The notes beneath the pieces are model-generated. The model searched no databases. It saw only the letters and a list, made by a program, of their open reading frames with translations, and was not told the DNA's origin. From DATBHM01 sp963772375 (lineage in GTDB: Bacteria > Actinomycetota > UBA4738 > JACQTL01), in the NCBI GenBank assembly GCA_963772375.1, contig CAVYXG010000004.1, forward strand, positions 558,001 through 622,000: a stretch of DNA of 64,000 bases, in the 5' to 3' direction. Made by a program: the position numbers and the translations under genes. Positions 1 through 8,159 of this stretch are shown here, piece after piece (position 1 is the first letter of the stretch; the number at the start of each line of letters is the position of its first letter).

Positions 1-440
1 TCGACGGGCTGCTGAACGACCTGACGGCGCTGGCCGGGCTGGGCGAGGGCCCCCTCGCCGAGGCGGCCGACCGCCTGGCCGGCGCGCTCCGTGCGCAGGC
101 CTCCATGCGCCTGCTGGACCTGCTCGGGGAGGGAGCCGTGGAGGTCTCCGCACAGCTCCCCTCCGGCCGCGTGGAGGTTCGCCTCGCCGGCCAGGAGCCC
201 TCGTTCGTCTTCGTGGACGACGACGCAGCCACCGCGCCGGCGCCCGAGGCGTCCGACGAGGGCATGAACGCCCGCATCACGCTCCGGCTGCCCGGAGGGC
301 TCAAGGAGACCATCGAACGCGCGGCCTCGCGCGACCACGTCTCGGCCAACACCTGGATCGTGCGTGAGCTCACACGTTTTACCTCGGCGCCACCGACCCG
401 GCGTTCCGGCCGCCGACTGACCGGCTACGCCACGAGCTGA
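1..440 (+). CDS. Ribbon-helix-helix (HicB/Arc-like) protein, 5' truncated
   Basis: The reading frame is open from base 3, so the start lies outside the window; 145 residues remain. The last 60 residues contain a motif typical of ribbon-helix-helix DNA-binding proteins: a short strand (ARITLRLP), then helices around LKETIERAASRDHVSANTWI. The upstream part is acidic and alanine-rich. The stop lies 14 bases before the DUF4097 gene, whose ribosome site AAGGAG starts right after this stop, so the two are very likely one operon. No toxin gene is visible next to it, so I read it as a transcriptional regulator or chromosome-binding partner of the DUF4097 protein rather than a proven antitoxin. Confidence 0.7.
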   Translation, partial: DGLLNDLTALAGLGEGPLAEAADRLAGALRAQASMRLLDLLGEGAVEVSAQLPSGRVEVRLAGQEPSFVFVDDDAATAPAPEASDEGMNARITLRLPGGLKETIERAASRDHVSANTWIVRELTRFTSAPPTRRSGRRLTGYATS

Positions 441-454
441 AAGGAGCACCAGCC

Positions 455-1252
455 ATGAACCAGACGTTCCAGACATCAGCACCGCTCAACCTGTCGGTGT
501 CCGTCCCCGCGAGCAGCCTCGAGATCGAAGGGGCGGTCGACGCCACGGAGACCACCGTGGAGGTCGAACGCCTCGACCGCGAGATGGACCCGGCCGAGCT
601 GGAGTGCCGGCTCGCCCACGACGGTACGTCGCTCGAGGTCAAGGTCGGCCGCAAGCGGTTCCGCGACGCGAAGTACCGGGTGACGATCCGGACCCACGAG
701 GGCACCAACCTGGACATCGCCACCGGGGCGGCCGACGTGCGCGGCTCGGGGACCTTCGGGTCGTGTCGGTACCGGTCGGGCTCGGGGGACGTCTCGTTCG
801 GCGACCTCACCGGCCGGGTCAGCATGAAGACCGGTAGCGGCGACATTCGGGTGTCGAACGCCCTCGACGAGCTCGGCATCGACGTGGCGTCGGGGGCGAT
901 CGTCGTCGGGACGACCCACCGCCGGGCCGCGATCCACAACGTCTCGGGCACCGTCGACGTGGGCGAGGCGAAGTTCGACCTCACGGCTCGGTCGGTGTCG
1001 GGCGACCTGCGGATCGGTTCGGCGGCCCGCGGGGCGGTCAGCCTGACCTCGGTGTCGGGCGACATCGACGTGGGCATCGCCGCCGGGAAGCGGACCTACC
1101 TCGACCTGCACTCGATCAGCGGGGACATGCGTTCCGACCTCGACGTGTCCTCCGCGCCGCACGCCGACGGCGCGCCGGACGTCGAGCTCCGGGCCAAGAC
1201 GGTGAGCGGCGACGTCACGATCCGTCGCGCCGCAGCCGCCGACGCCGCCTGA
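455..1252 (+). CDS. DUF4097 family beta-helix-like protein
   Basis: The 265-residue product has at least six strand-turn repeats built around S-G-D (SGSGDVSFGD, TGSGDIRVSN, SVSGDLRIGS, SVSGDIDVGI, SISGDMRSDL, TVSGDVTIRR), spaced about 20 residues apart. This is the hallmark of DUF4097, a right-handed beta-helix-like fold of unknown function. There is no signal peptide or membrane helix, so it should be cytoplasmic unless anchored through a partner. ATG at 455 is chosen because AAGGAG at 441-446 sits 8 bases upstream. Coupling to the ribbon-helix-helix gene suggests a shared regulatory role. The family assignment is firm; the function is unknown. Confidence 0.85.
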   Translation: MNQTFQTSAPLNLSVSVPASSLEIEGAVDATETTVEVERLDREMDPAELECRLAHDGTSLEVKVGRKRFRDAKYRVTIRTHEGTNLDIATGAADVRGSGTFGSCRYRSGSGDVSFGDLTGRVSMKTGSGDIRVSNALDELGIDVASGAIVVGTTHRRAAIHNVSGTVDVGEAKFDLTARSVSGDLRIGSAARGAVSLTSVSGDIDVGIAAGKRTYLDLHSISGDMRSDLDVSSAPHADGAPDVELRAKTVSGDVTIRRAAAADAA

Positions 1253-1307
1253 GAAATCGCAGTCCGGTTGTTGATCGACCTGGCTCCTCACGGCCCTGTG
1301 GGGTTGG

Positions 1308-1796
1308 ATGGACGACGTGGCCACGACGGCCGTGGGGAGCCGGGTCGAACGCTGCTACCGCGAGCAGGCCGAACGCCTGTGGCGCTCGCTGCTGCTGTTC
1401 TCGGGGAGCGCCGACGTGGCATCCGACGCCGTGGCCGAGACGTTCGCACAGGCGCTCCGGCGCGGCGACGAGATCCGCGACATCGATGCATGGGTGTGGC
1501 GGGCCGGGTTCCGGATCGCGTCCGGTGACCTCGCCCGCCGGCGAAGCCGGGCCACCGAGGAGCTGACCGCGGCCACCGAGGCAACGGTCGAGATGCCCGA
1601 GCCGACCGTTGACCTCGTCCGGGCCATGCGGAAGCTCTCCCCCAAGCAGCGCGGGGCCGTCGTCCTCCACCACTACGCGGGCTACTCCAACAAGGAGACC
1701 GCCCGCATCCTCGGCACCACGGCGGCCGCCGTCGGCGTGCACCTCGAACGCGCCCGGCGCCGCCTCCGAACGCTCCTGGAGGACCACGATGCCTGA
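1308..1796 (+). CDS. ECF-type RNA polymerase sigma factor
   Basis: The 162-residue protein has the region 2 / region 4 layout of an extracytoplasmic-function sigma factor. Region 2 covers about residues 15-75 (YREQAERLWRSLLLF, AVAETFAQALRR). Region 4 covers about 105-155 and carries the helix-turn-helix LSPKQRGAVVLHHYAGYSNK, with the recognition helix near TAAAVGVHLERARRRL. Its last 8 bases overlap the start of the downstream membrane propeller gene, the usual arrangement for an ECF sigma factor and its cognate anti-sigma protein. The partner is therefore probably the membrane protein at 1789. Only weak ribosome-site sequence (GGGG) precedes the ATG. Confidence 0.88.
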   Translation: MDDVATTAVGSRVERCYREQAERLWRSLLLFSGSADVASDAVAETFAQALRRGDEIRDIDAWVWRAGFRIASGDLARRRSRATEELTAATEATVEMPEPTVDLVRAMRKLSPKQRGAVVLHHYAGYSNKETARILGTTAAAVGVHLERARRRLRTLLEDHDA

Positions 1797-4083
1797 CCTC
1801 GACCTCGAACGCCGCCTCCACGGCGTCGACCACGCCCGGATGCCGGACCTGCTCCCCGCCGCCCGCGAGCGCGCCGCCTCGGACGGACCGTTGCCCTCGG
1901 GGCTCGAGGCGTCGCGGGCTCGCCGCGCGGCCGCCGCCGTCACCGCCCTTGCCGTCGCTGCTGCGGCGTTCGGGGTCCTGGTGTGGACCTTCCGCCACAC
2001 GCGGTCGGCCGCCCCCGGCGGGCCACCGGAGAACGGCCCCATCGCGACCGTCGGCCGGGGCCCGGACTCGATCCCCGGCGTGGACAACACCGACCTGGTC
2101 GCCATCGACCCCGTGACCGGCGCCCGGTGGAACCTCACGAACAGCCCGGACGCCGAATCGGACCCGTCCTGGTCCGCCGACGGGACCCACGTGGCGTTCA
2201 TCCGCACCACGACGACCGACGGCGGGGCGACGTTCTCCTCGGGGGTGTTCGCGATGGACGTCGCGACCGGCGAGACCTCCGAGGTCTACCCCTGCGAGGG
2301 AGAACGGTGCGACATCCGCTCGATGACCTGGTCTCCGGACGATCGCTCCCTGGCGATCGTCGACACCACCGAGCGGCCGGGGAACGGCTCCTTGCGATTC
2401 ACCAGCTCGGCCCGCCTCGTCGTGGTGGATCCGGCTGACGAACGCCGCGCGATCCTGTGCGCCGACGGACCCTGCGCCCTCGGACTGGGCACGGTGGCCT
2501 GGTCCCCCGACGGGACCCGCATCGCGTTCGCCGGCTTCCCCTTCGTTCTCACCGGGCCCGTGGGTCCGGAACCGAGCTCCGTGTGGGTGGCCGACGCCGA
2601 CGGCTCCGGCCTCCGGCGGATCACGGAGGGGGACGCCTGCCGGGCCCGAGACGACCCCTGCTTCTCGGACCAGTCCGTCGCGTGGTCGCCGGACGGATCG
2701 CGGATCGCGTTCCGCCGGGAATCGGCCGCGTTCCAGCTCGGCGGGCCGTCGCCTCCGCCTCCCGAGATCGTGGTGGTCTCGCCGGACGAGAGCGGCGTGC
2801 ACGCCGTCCCCGTCTGCGACGGGGCGGCCGACGTCGGGCTGTGCCAGCCGGATGCGCCGATCTGGTCGGCGGACGGGACCCACATCATCACGGCGATCGA
2901 CTACCACCCGCGATCCGTGGTCAGCGTCGACGTGTCGACGGGCCGGGCGACCACCCTCGCCTCGAGCGGCGGCGGACCCTGCGACCTCGAGGGCGCGACG
3001 GTCTCCTGGTCCCCCGACCATCGTTCGATCACGTACGAGGGCGGGCCCCGGGGCGGCAACGTCTGCGCGATCCCGGCGGCCGGGGGGGATCCCCGCGTCG
3101 TCCTTCGCGACTTCTCGCCGGGCGACCCCTACGCCGGCTTCACGTGGCTCCCTGCCGGCGCCCTGTCCGCCTCCCCGGCCACTCCCTCCTCGGCCCCCAC
3201 GTCTCCGATCCCGGCGGCAGGGCTCCCGGTCGGGACCCTCGTGTTCGCGTCCACCGGCGCGGCCGCTCCCGGTTCCGAGGGACCCGGGATCTGGTCGGAA
3301 TCCTCCGCCGAGCCCACGGCACGGCTCGTGACCGATGGCGTGTCGTACGCGCGGGAACCCAGCCTGTCGCCCGACGGGACCCGGGTCGTGTTCGCCGGGA
3401 TCATCAACGGACGGCCGCAGGTGTGGTCGGTCGGTCTCGACGGTTCGGGTCTCACGATGCTGACCGACTACCGGTGGGGGGCGGGCGACCCGGCGTGGTC
3501 GCCCGACGGCTCGACGATCGCGTTCACGGTCGAGTTCGGGAAGGGCCAGACGCAGGGCCTCTATGTGATGAACGCCGACGGAACGGGCGAGCGGCTGCTG
3601 TGGGAGGGCCAGGCGTTCGGCCCGGCGTGGTCGCCCGACGGGACGGGGATCACGTTCGCAGGACAGGACGGCGCCGACGACGTCCTGGAGACCGTGGACG
3701 TCGCCACCGGCGAGATTCGTCGGGTCCTGCCCACCCCGGGTGGATCGTCGCCGGCCTGGTCGCCCGACGGCTCGACGATCGCGTTCTGGTGGAACACCGT
3801 CGCCGGTGCGGGCCTGTACCTCGCCGACGCGGACGGGTCGCACCTTCGTCGGGTGCCGGGAGCCGCGCTGGACGGGGACGGCCGGATCGCCTGGTCCCCC
3901 GACGGGCGGTGGCTGGCGTTCCAGGGCTTCGAATCGGGATCGGATGCCCAGATCTTCGTCGTGCGTCCGGAGGGAACCGATCTCAGCCGTGTCACGAACC
4001 TCGACGCCGGACCGGAGACCACCGGGCCCGATGGCGGGCCGCGACGAGTCGGCGACCCCTCGTGGGGGCCGACGGCGAGCTGA
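1789..4083 (+). CDS. Membrane-anchored tandem TolB-type beta-propeller, likely anti-sigma partner
   Basis: This 764-residue protein has a 46-residue basic cytoplasmic N-terminus, one membrane helix at about 47-68 (AAAAVTALAVAAAAFGVLVW) and a large outside domain. That domain contains about twelve WSPDG/SPDG blade motifs, six before and five to six after a Pro/Ser/Thr-rich linker near 3160-3230. This is consistent with two six-bladed TolB/PD40 propellers in series. The start overlaps the sigma gene by 8 bases, so translation is coupled. The short cytoplasmic segment is the only part able to reach the sigma factor, which suggests a minimal anti-sigma peptide controlled by an extracytoplasmic sensor. 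No zinc-binding HxxxCxxC motif is seen in that segment. The function is inferred from architecture and position. Confidence 0.8.
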   Translation: MPDLDLERRLHGVDHARMPDLLPAARERAASDGPLPSGLEASRARRAAAAVTALAVAAAAFGVLVWTFRHTRSAAPGGPPENGPIATVGRGPDSIPGVDNTDLVAIDPVTGARWNLTNSPDAESDPSWSADGTHVAFIRTTTTDGGATFSSGVFAMDVATGETSEVYPCEGERCDIRSMTWSPDDRSLAIVDTTERPGNGSLRFTSSARLVVVDPADERRAILCADGPCALGLGTVAWSPDGTRIAFAGFPFVLTGPVGPEPSSVWVADADGSGLRRITEGDACRARDDPCFSDQSVAWSPDGSRIAFRRESAAFQLGGPSPPPPEIVVVSPDESGVHAVPVCDGAADVGLCQPDAPIWSADGTHIITAIDYHPRSVVSVDVSTGRATTLASSGGGPCDLEGATVSWSPDHRSITYEGGPRGGNVCAIPAAGGDPRVVLRDFSPGDPYAGFTWLPAGALSASPATPSSAPTSPIPAAGLPVGTLVFASTGAAAPGSEGPGIWSESSAEPTARLVTDGVSYAREPSLSPDGTRVVFAGIINGRPQVWSVGLDGSGLTMLTDYRWGAGDPAWSPDGSTIAFTVEFGKGQTQGLYVMNADGTGERLLWEGQAFGPAWSPDGTGITFAGQDGADDVLETVDVATGEIRRVLPTPGGSSPAWSPDGSTIAFWWNTVAGAGLYLADADGSHLRRVPGAALDGDGRIAWSPDGRWLAFQGFESGSDAQIFVVRPEGTDLSRVTNLDAGPETTGPDGGPRRVGDPSWGPTAS

Positions 4084-4096
4084 TTCCGGCGAGCGG

Positions 4097-4729
4097 CTAC
4101 CTGCCCTCGGCGACGGTTCCCGCGTCCGTGAGGCGGAGGTCGGTCATCCCCGAGTGCTCGCGGTCGCCCTCGACCATGATCGTCGAGTCCTCGATGCGGC
4201 CGAGGTCGCGGAGTTGCTCGAGGATCTGCTGCAGCGACTCGATCGGCTCCTGTTGGAGCGTGTTGACCGTGATCTCCGCGTGCTCCGGCGCCTCGTAGGG
4301 GTCGTCCACTCCGGTGAAGCCGGTGATCTCTCCCGCGAGGGCCTTCTTGTACAGCCCCTTGGGGTCGCGGTGCTCGGCGATCTCCGCGACCGTCGCGTAC
4401 ACGTAGACCTCGACGAAGTCGCCGATCAGCGCGCGGTTCTCCCTGCGGATCTCCGCGTACGGCGAGATCGCGCACGTGATGGTCGCCACGCCGTTGCGCG
4501 TCAGCAGGTTGGCCACGAACCCGATGCGGCGGATGTTCGTGTCCCGGTCCTCCTTGGAGAACCCAAGGCCCTTCGACAGGTTGGTCCGTACCACGTCACC
4601 GTCGAGCATCTCGGTCTTCATGCCGCGCGCGGCGAACTCGTGGTACAGCATCTCGGCCAGGGTCGACTTGCCGGCACCGGACAGCCCGGTGAACCAGACG
4701 GTGAACCCCTTCCGGTCGGAGTAGGTCAC
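4097..4729 (-). CDS. cysC: Adenylylsulfate (APS) kinase
   Basis: The product is 210 residues, normal for CysC, which phosphorylates APS to PAPS with ATP. It has a P-loop GLSGAGKST at 15-23, the DGDVVRTNLSKGLGFS segment that binds APS, the conserved RDTNIRRIGFVA helix, and AISPYAEIRRENR, equivalent to the family's FISPYREDR lid motif. GTG at 4729 is the start: it overlaps the upstream stop as GTGA and is preceded by AAGGAG at 4736-4741. A roughly 25-residue tail follows the kinase domain. No ATP sulfurylase or PAPS reductase is nearby. With the phosphohydrolase next door this suggests use of PAPS for sulfation or turnover rather than assimilation, but that is inference. Confidence 0.93.
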   Translation of the reverse strand: MTYSDRKGFTVWFTGLSGAGKSTLAEMLYHEFAARGMKTEMLDGDVVRTNLSKGLGFSKEDRDTNIRRIGFVANLLTRNGVATITCAISPYAEIRRENRALIGDFVEVYVYATVAEIAEHRDPKGLYKKALAGEITGFTGVDDPYEAPEHAEITVNTLQQEPIESLQQILEQLRDLGRIEDSTIMVEGDREHSGMTDLRLTDAGTVAEGR

Positions 4730-6129
4730 AAGAAGCTCCTTCCGACGGCGCCGGCGGGCGCGTCGATGTCGTAGAGGGACAGGATGGTCGGGCCGACGTC
4801 GACGAGGTTCAACCCCTCGACCACGCCCGTGCGCTGGCCGGGAAGCCCGTTCATGACGAACACGCCCGTACGGTCGTGGTTCGCCCCATCCGGGCCGGTG
4901 TCGTTCTCGTAGGTGAACACGCCGCCGACCTGGCCGGCCGCGACGGCCCCCACGGACCGCCACGCCAGGTCGCCGAAGTAGACGATGAGGTCGGGCGCGA
5001 CTCCGCGGACCTCGGTGTAGACCTCCTGGGGCTTGATGACCTTGGTCCCCAGGTGCTCGCCGTCGGGACCGGTCATGGCCTCGAGCCGCTGGATCAGCTC
5101 GTCGCGCGTCGATTCGTACTGCGCCGGCTCGACGATGCCCTGGGGCTCGCGCCCCTTGACGTTGAGGAACAGCCGCCCGTAGTAGCCGCCGTCGCCCCAC
5201 GCCACGGTCTTCGACCAGTCGATGGGGGCCTTGGCGATGGGCGTCTGCTCGGCGACCGGCTCGGAGAGCTTGAGGTAGCCCTCGCGGATCAGCCAGTCGT
5301 TGAAGCACACGCCGCCGAGCATCGGCCTCGCGCCGTGGTCGGACATCAGGATCGTGATGACGTCGTCGGGCAGCAGCTCGAGCAGCGACCCGACCTCGCG
5401 GTCGAGCATCCGGTAGTAGTCCTGGAACGCCGTCTCGAACTTGTTCCCCGGCTCGTACTTCGGGTGGGTCGAGTCGTAGTACTGCCAGAACACGTGGTGC
5501 AGCCGGTCGACCCCGATCTCGACGAACATGAAGTAGTCCCACGGCTTGTTCTTCAGCAGGCGCCGCGCGACCTTGAATCGGCGCTCGGTCATCTTGAACA
5601 GCTGGTCGAGGACGAACTCGTACCCCTGCTCGCGGAAGTTCGGGATGTCGAAGATGTACTGGCCCGGGCCGCCCAGCTCCTCCTCGATCTCGGTCTGCAG
5701 CGACGCCGGCGCCGCGTAGGAGGTCGCGCTCGGCGGCGTGAGGAAGCACGACACGCGCCACCCCTCGACCGGCTTGGGCGGGTAGCCCGGCGGGACGCCG
5801 ATCAGCAGCGACTTCATGCCGCGGCGGCCCAGCTCGTCCCACACCTGGGGCTCGGTCACCTTGTCCGAGGTCGCGATCGACAGGCCGTCGTAGGTGGTGT
5901 CCTTGCGGTTGCGGAACCCGTAGATCCCCAGCTGGCCGGGCGTCCGGCCGCTCATCGCGCAGGCCCACGCGGGGACGGTGATGGGCGGCGTGATCGACGC
6001 CAGGTCGCCGTGCAGCCCGCCCTCCATGAGCTTGCGGATGTTCGGGAGCTCGTCGGCCAGGTCGCGGAACAGCAGCTGCGGGGTCCCGCAGTCGAGGCCG
6101 ATCACCGCGACCCGAGGTCCTTGTGGCAT
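4726..6129 (-). CDS. Alkaline phosphatase superfamily phosphodiesterase/pyrophosphatase
   Basis: The 467-residue enzyme belongs to the type I phosphodiesterase/nucleotide pyrophosphatase branch of the alkaline phosphatase superfamily. Metal ligands are seen at D13 (VIGLDCG), in SDHGA and in GANHDRTG. The nucleophile is probably T51 in PPITVPAW. There is no signal peptide, so it is probably cytoplasmic. The start at 6129 has an AGAGGT-like ribosome site. Its stop overlaps the cysC start by 4 bases, giving tight translational coupling. The substrate is unknown; the link with APS kinase suggests a nucleotide or sulfated nucleotide, but a phospholipid or phosphonate head group is equally possible. 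Confidence 0.85.
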   Translation of the reverse strand: MPQGPRVAVIGLDCGTPQLLFRDLADELPNIRKLMEGGLHGDLASITPPITVPAWACAMSGRTPGQLGIYGFRNRKDTTYDGLSIATSDKVTEPQVWDELGRRGMKSLLIGVPPGYPPKPVEGWRVSCFLTPPSATSYAAPASLQTEIEEELGGPGQYIFDIPNFREQGYEFVLDQLFKMTERRFKVARRLLKNKPWDYFMFVEIGVDRLHHVFWQYYDSTHPKYEPGNKFETAFQDYYRMLDREVGSLLELLPDDVITILMSDHGARPMLGGVCFNDWLIREGYLKLSEPVAEQTPIAKAPIDWSKTVAWGDGGYYGRLFLNVKGREPQGIVEPAQYESTRDELIQRLEAMTGPDGEHLGTKVIKPQEVYTEVRGVAPDLIVYFGDLAWRSVGAVAAGQVGGVFTYENDTGPDGANHDRTGVFVMNGLPGQRTGVVEGLNLVDVGPTILSLYDIDAPAGAVGRSFL

Positions 6130-6299
6130 GTTCGTCTACCTCTTCCCGTTCTCGTCGGGCGCCGGGCGTGCTCGCCGGGAGCCGTGCTCACCGGGGGCGC
6201 CTCACGAAAAGGAGCGTGGCCGATGCGCAGGCCGCGCTCCCGAAAGCCCGCCCATTGTACCCGCCGGTCGGGACCCCCCACCAACCCGAGCCCGAGGGC

Positions 6300-6560
6300 T
6301 CAGTGCGTCACGGTGAGCGTCACCTTGCCCGGGTTGTAGTTCGACGCACCGGCCGTGCAGACGTGCTTGCCCGTCGGGAAGTTCTTCGGGAACGACAGCG
6401 TCGCCTTCCCACTCGAGTTCGTCGTATCGGTCTTGGTCAGGCCCTTGCACGACACCTTCGCACCGCCGACAGGCTGCTTCGCGTCCTTCACGGTGAACGT
6501 CACCGTGTGCGCCGCGGTGTTGGAGAACTTCGTGGGGCTCGCCGTGAGCGACAGGCCGGC
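6300..6560 (-). repeat. Duplicated Ig-like domain coding segment, copy A
   Basis: The last 261 bases of the gene are strongly similar in DNA and protein to 7899-8159 of the neighbour. For example, both encode the block AAHTVTFTVKDA and the ending LTVTH or ITVTH. The similarity is in direct orientation, about 1.6 kb apart, and is part of the whole-gene duplication. Confidence 0.75.
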
Positions 6561-7760
6561 CAGGATCTGCGTCTGCCAGATCGTGAGGGGGAGCCCGCTG
6601 GTGCTCAACTGGTCGTTCACCACGACGTCGAGCCGTCCGAAGGTCCCCTCGCCCTGCAGGTCAAGGATCGTGGACGTGTTCGGGGGGGGCTTGATCGTGC
6701 GATCGACGCCGAAGCCGGTGGCCGCGGTGTTCGTCCGGACCGCATGGATCCGGTTCTGGACGGTGTCGTACCAGAGCACGTTGATCCGGCCCTGCTTCCC
6801 GGCGGCGAGCGCCACATGGCGCGCGTTTCCCGTTGCGGAGCCCGGAACGGTGATCGGCTTCGGCGAGCCAATCTTCCAAAGGTCGATGTGCACACACGCC
6901 TTCGTGCTGCTCGCAACGCAATAGGCCATGTACACACCCCCGCCTGCGCGCGCCGCCAGCGCGACCGGCTGTTGCGGCTGGTTGTTCTGCTTCGGCGACG
7001 AGTCGTCGGACCCCGGCGCCTCCACCGGCGCGGTCTTCGTGGGAAGGATCTGATCGACCCAGTAGCCCATCTTCTTGAAGTTCTTGAACCACGCCACGTA
7101 CACGGCTCCGGTCTTCTGGTCCGTCGCGATGGCGGGGTTCGAGGGAGCGCTGCCGGAGGTCTGGTTGATCGTCCCGTCGGAGTTCGTAGGAGCGGGGCAG
7201 GAGTCGAGCCCCACGTGGTACAGACGGCCGCTCGCGAAGGTGGCGACGGGGGTCGTCCCATCCGACTCGACGGTGGCCGCCAGGTTCCCGATCCCGGCGC
7301 TGGCGTTCGACATCGACGTGTTGTTCGCGAGCGTGAAGGTCAGACCGTTGGTGCTGGTCGCGGTGTACACGAGGCCGGTCGAGAAACACCCCGAGCTCCC
7401 CGTCGCGCCCTCGAACACGAGGCGCATCGAGGAGCCGTCGGGCACGAGCTGTGGGTCGCCCTCGAGGTAGCCCCAGTGCGCAAACGCGGTTCCGGTCGCC
7501 AGGAGGCCGCCCGACAGCGCGAGCGTCGCCGTGCCGAACGTATGGGACGTCGGCGAGGCGGCCTTGTTCAACCACACCAGATGGAGATGGCCGTCCGGGG
7601 TCCGAAGCAACCCGATCGTCGCGAAGGCGTCGTCGGTCGTGGCGAGCTTGGTCCAGTGGTTCGGGCCGCCGGCGTGGCTCGTGCCGGGTAGCCCGGCGAG
7701 CAGTGCCCCGGTGAGGCCGATGACCAGTACCATCGAAGTCCAGCGAGCGTGCCTGCGCAT
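6300..7760 (-). CDS. Secreted protein with C-terminal Ig-like domain (paralogue A)
   Basis: The 486-residue product starts with a signal peptide (MRRHARWTSMVLVIGLTGAL, cleavage near SHA-GG). ATG at 7760 is preferred over an in-frame one 27 bases upstream because GGAGGT lies 7 bases before it. The central 370 residues look like a beta-rich, possibly propeller-like exo-domain with repeated strand patterns (GGVYMAYC, HVALAAGKQGRINVL). The last 86 residues form an Ig-like domain (SLTASPTKFSNTAAHTVTF to the C-terminus) with two cysteines that could pair. It is a close paralogue of the next gene, and the two are clearly a tandem duplication. No enzymatic motif is recognised. Confidence 0.7.
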   Translation of the reverse strand: MRRHARWTSMVLVIGLTGALLAGLPGTSHAGGPNHWTKLATTDDAFATIGLLRTPDGHLHLVWLNKAASPTSHTFGTATLALSGGLLATGTAFAHWGYLEGDPQLVPDGSSMRLVFEGATGSSGCFSTGLVYTATSTNGLTFTLANNTSMSNASAGIGNLAATVESDGTTPVATFASGRLYHVGLDSCPAPTNSDGTINQTSGSAPSNPAIATDQKTGAVYVAWFKNFKKMGYWVDQILPTKTAPVEAPGSDDSSPKQNNQPQQPVALAARAGGGVYMAYCVASSTKACVHIDLWKIGSPKPITVPGSATGNARHVALAAGKQGRINVLWYDTVQNRIHAVRTNTAATGFGVDRTIKPPPNTSTILDLQGEGTFGRLDVVVNDQLSTSGLPLTIWQTQILAGLSLTASPTKFSNTAAHTVTFTVKDAKQPVGGAKVSCKGLTKTDTTNSSGKATLSFPKNFPTGKHVCTAGASNYNPGKVTLTVTH

Positions 7761-7898
7761 GACGATGACCTCCCTGGAGGCGAGCAACGCCTCACGTCTT
7801 CTCGGCGGCGCAACCTATACGGTGCCGAGGAAAACCGCGAGCCAGTCGTTCGGGGGACGGCGTGACGCCCGATTGGACGCACCCGCTCGTTCCCGGCC

Positions 7899-8159
7899 TC
7901 AGTGCGTGACCGTGATCGTCGCCTTCCCCGGGTTGTAGTCCTGGGCGCCCGCGGTGCAGACGTGCTTTCCCGTGGCGATGTTCTTCGGGAACTGCAGGGT
8001 CGCCTTGCCGGCCGAATCCGTCGTATCGGTCTTCGCCAGCCCCTTGCACGAGACCTTCGCGCCCTTGACCGGCTGCCCGGCGTCCTTGACCGTGAACGTC
8101 ACCGTGTGCGCCGCCGTGTTGGCGAACTTCGCGGGGCTCGCCGTGAGCGTCAACCCGGC
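7899..8159 (-). repeat. Duplicated Ig-like domain coding segment, copy B
   Basis: Direct-repeat partner of 6300-6560. Codon differences are mostly at third positions, which indicates that the domain is kept by selection after duplication. Confidence 0.75.

Noticed and set aside
1..440. Calling the ribbon-helix-helix protein a HicB antitoxin
   Set aside because: No HicA or other toxin is adjacent in the visible sequence. The neighbour is DUF4097.
6130..6301. Terminator at the end of paralogue A (GAGCCC-GA-GGGCTC at 6288-6301)
   Set aside because: The stem is only 6 bp with a 2-base loop, overlaps the stop codon and has no T-run.
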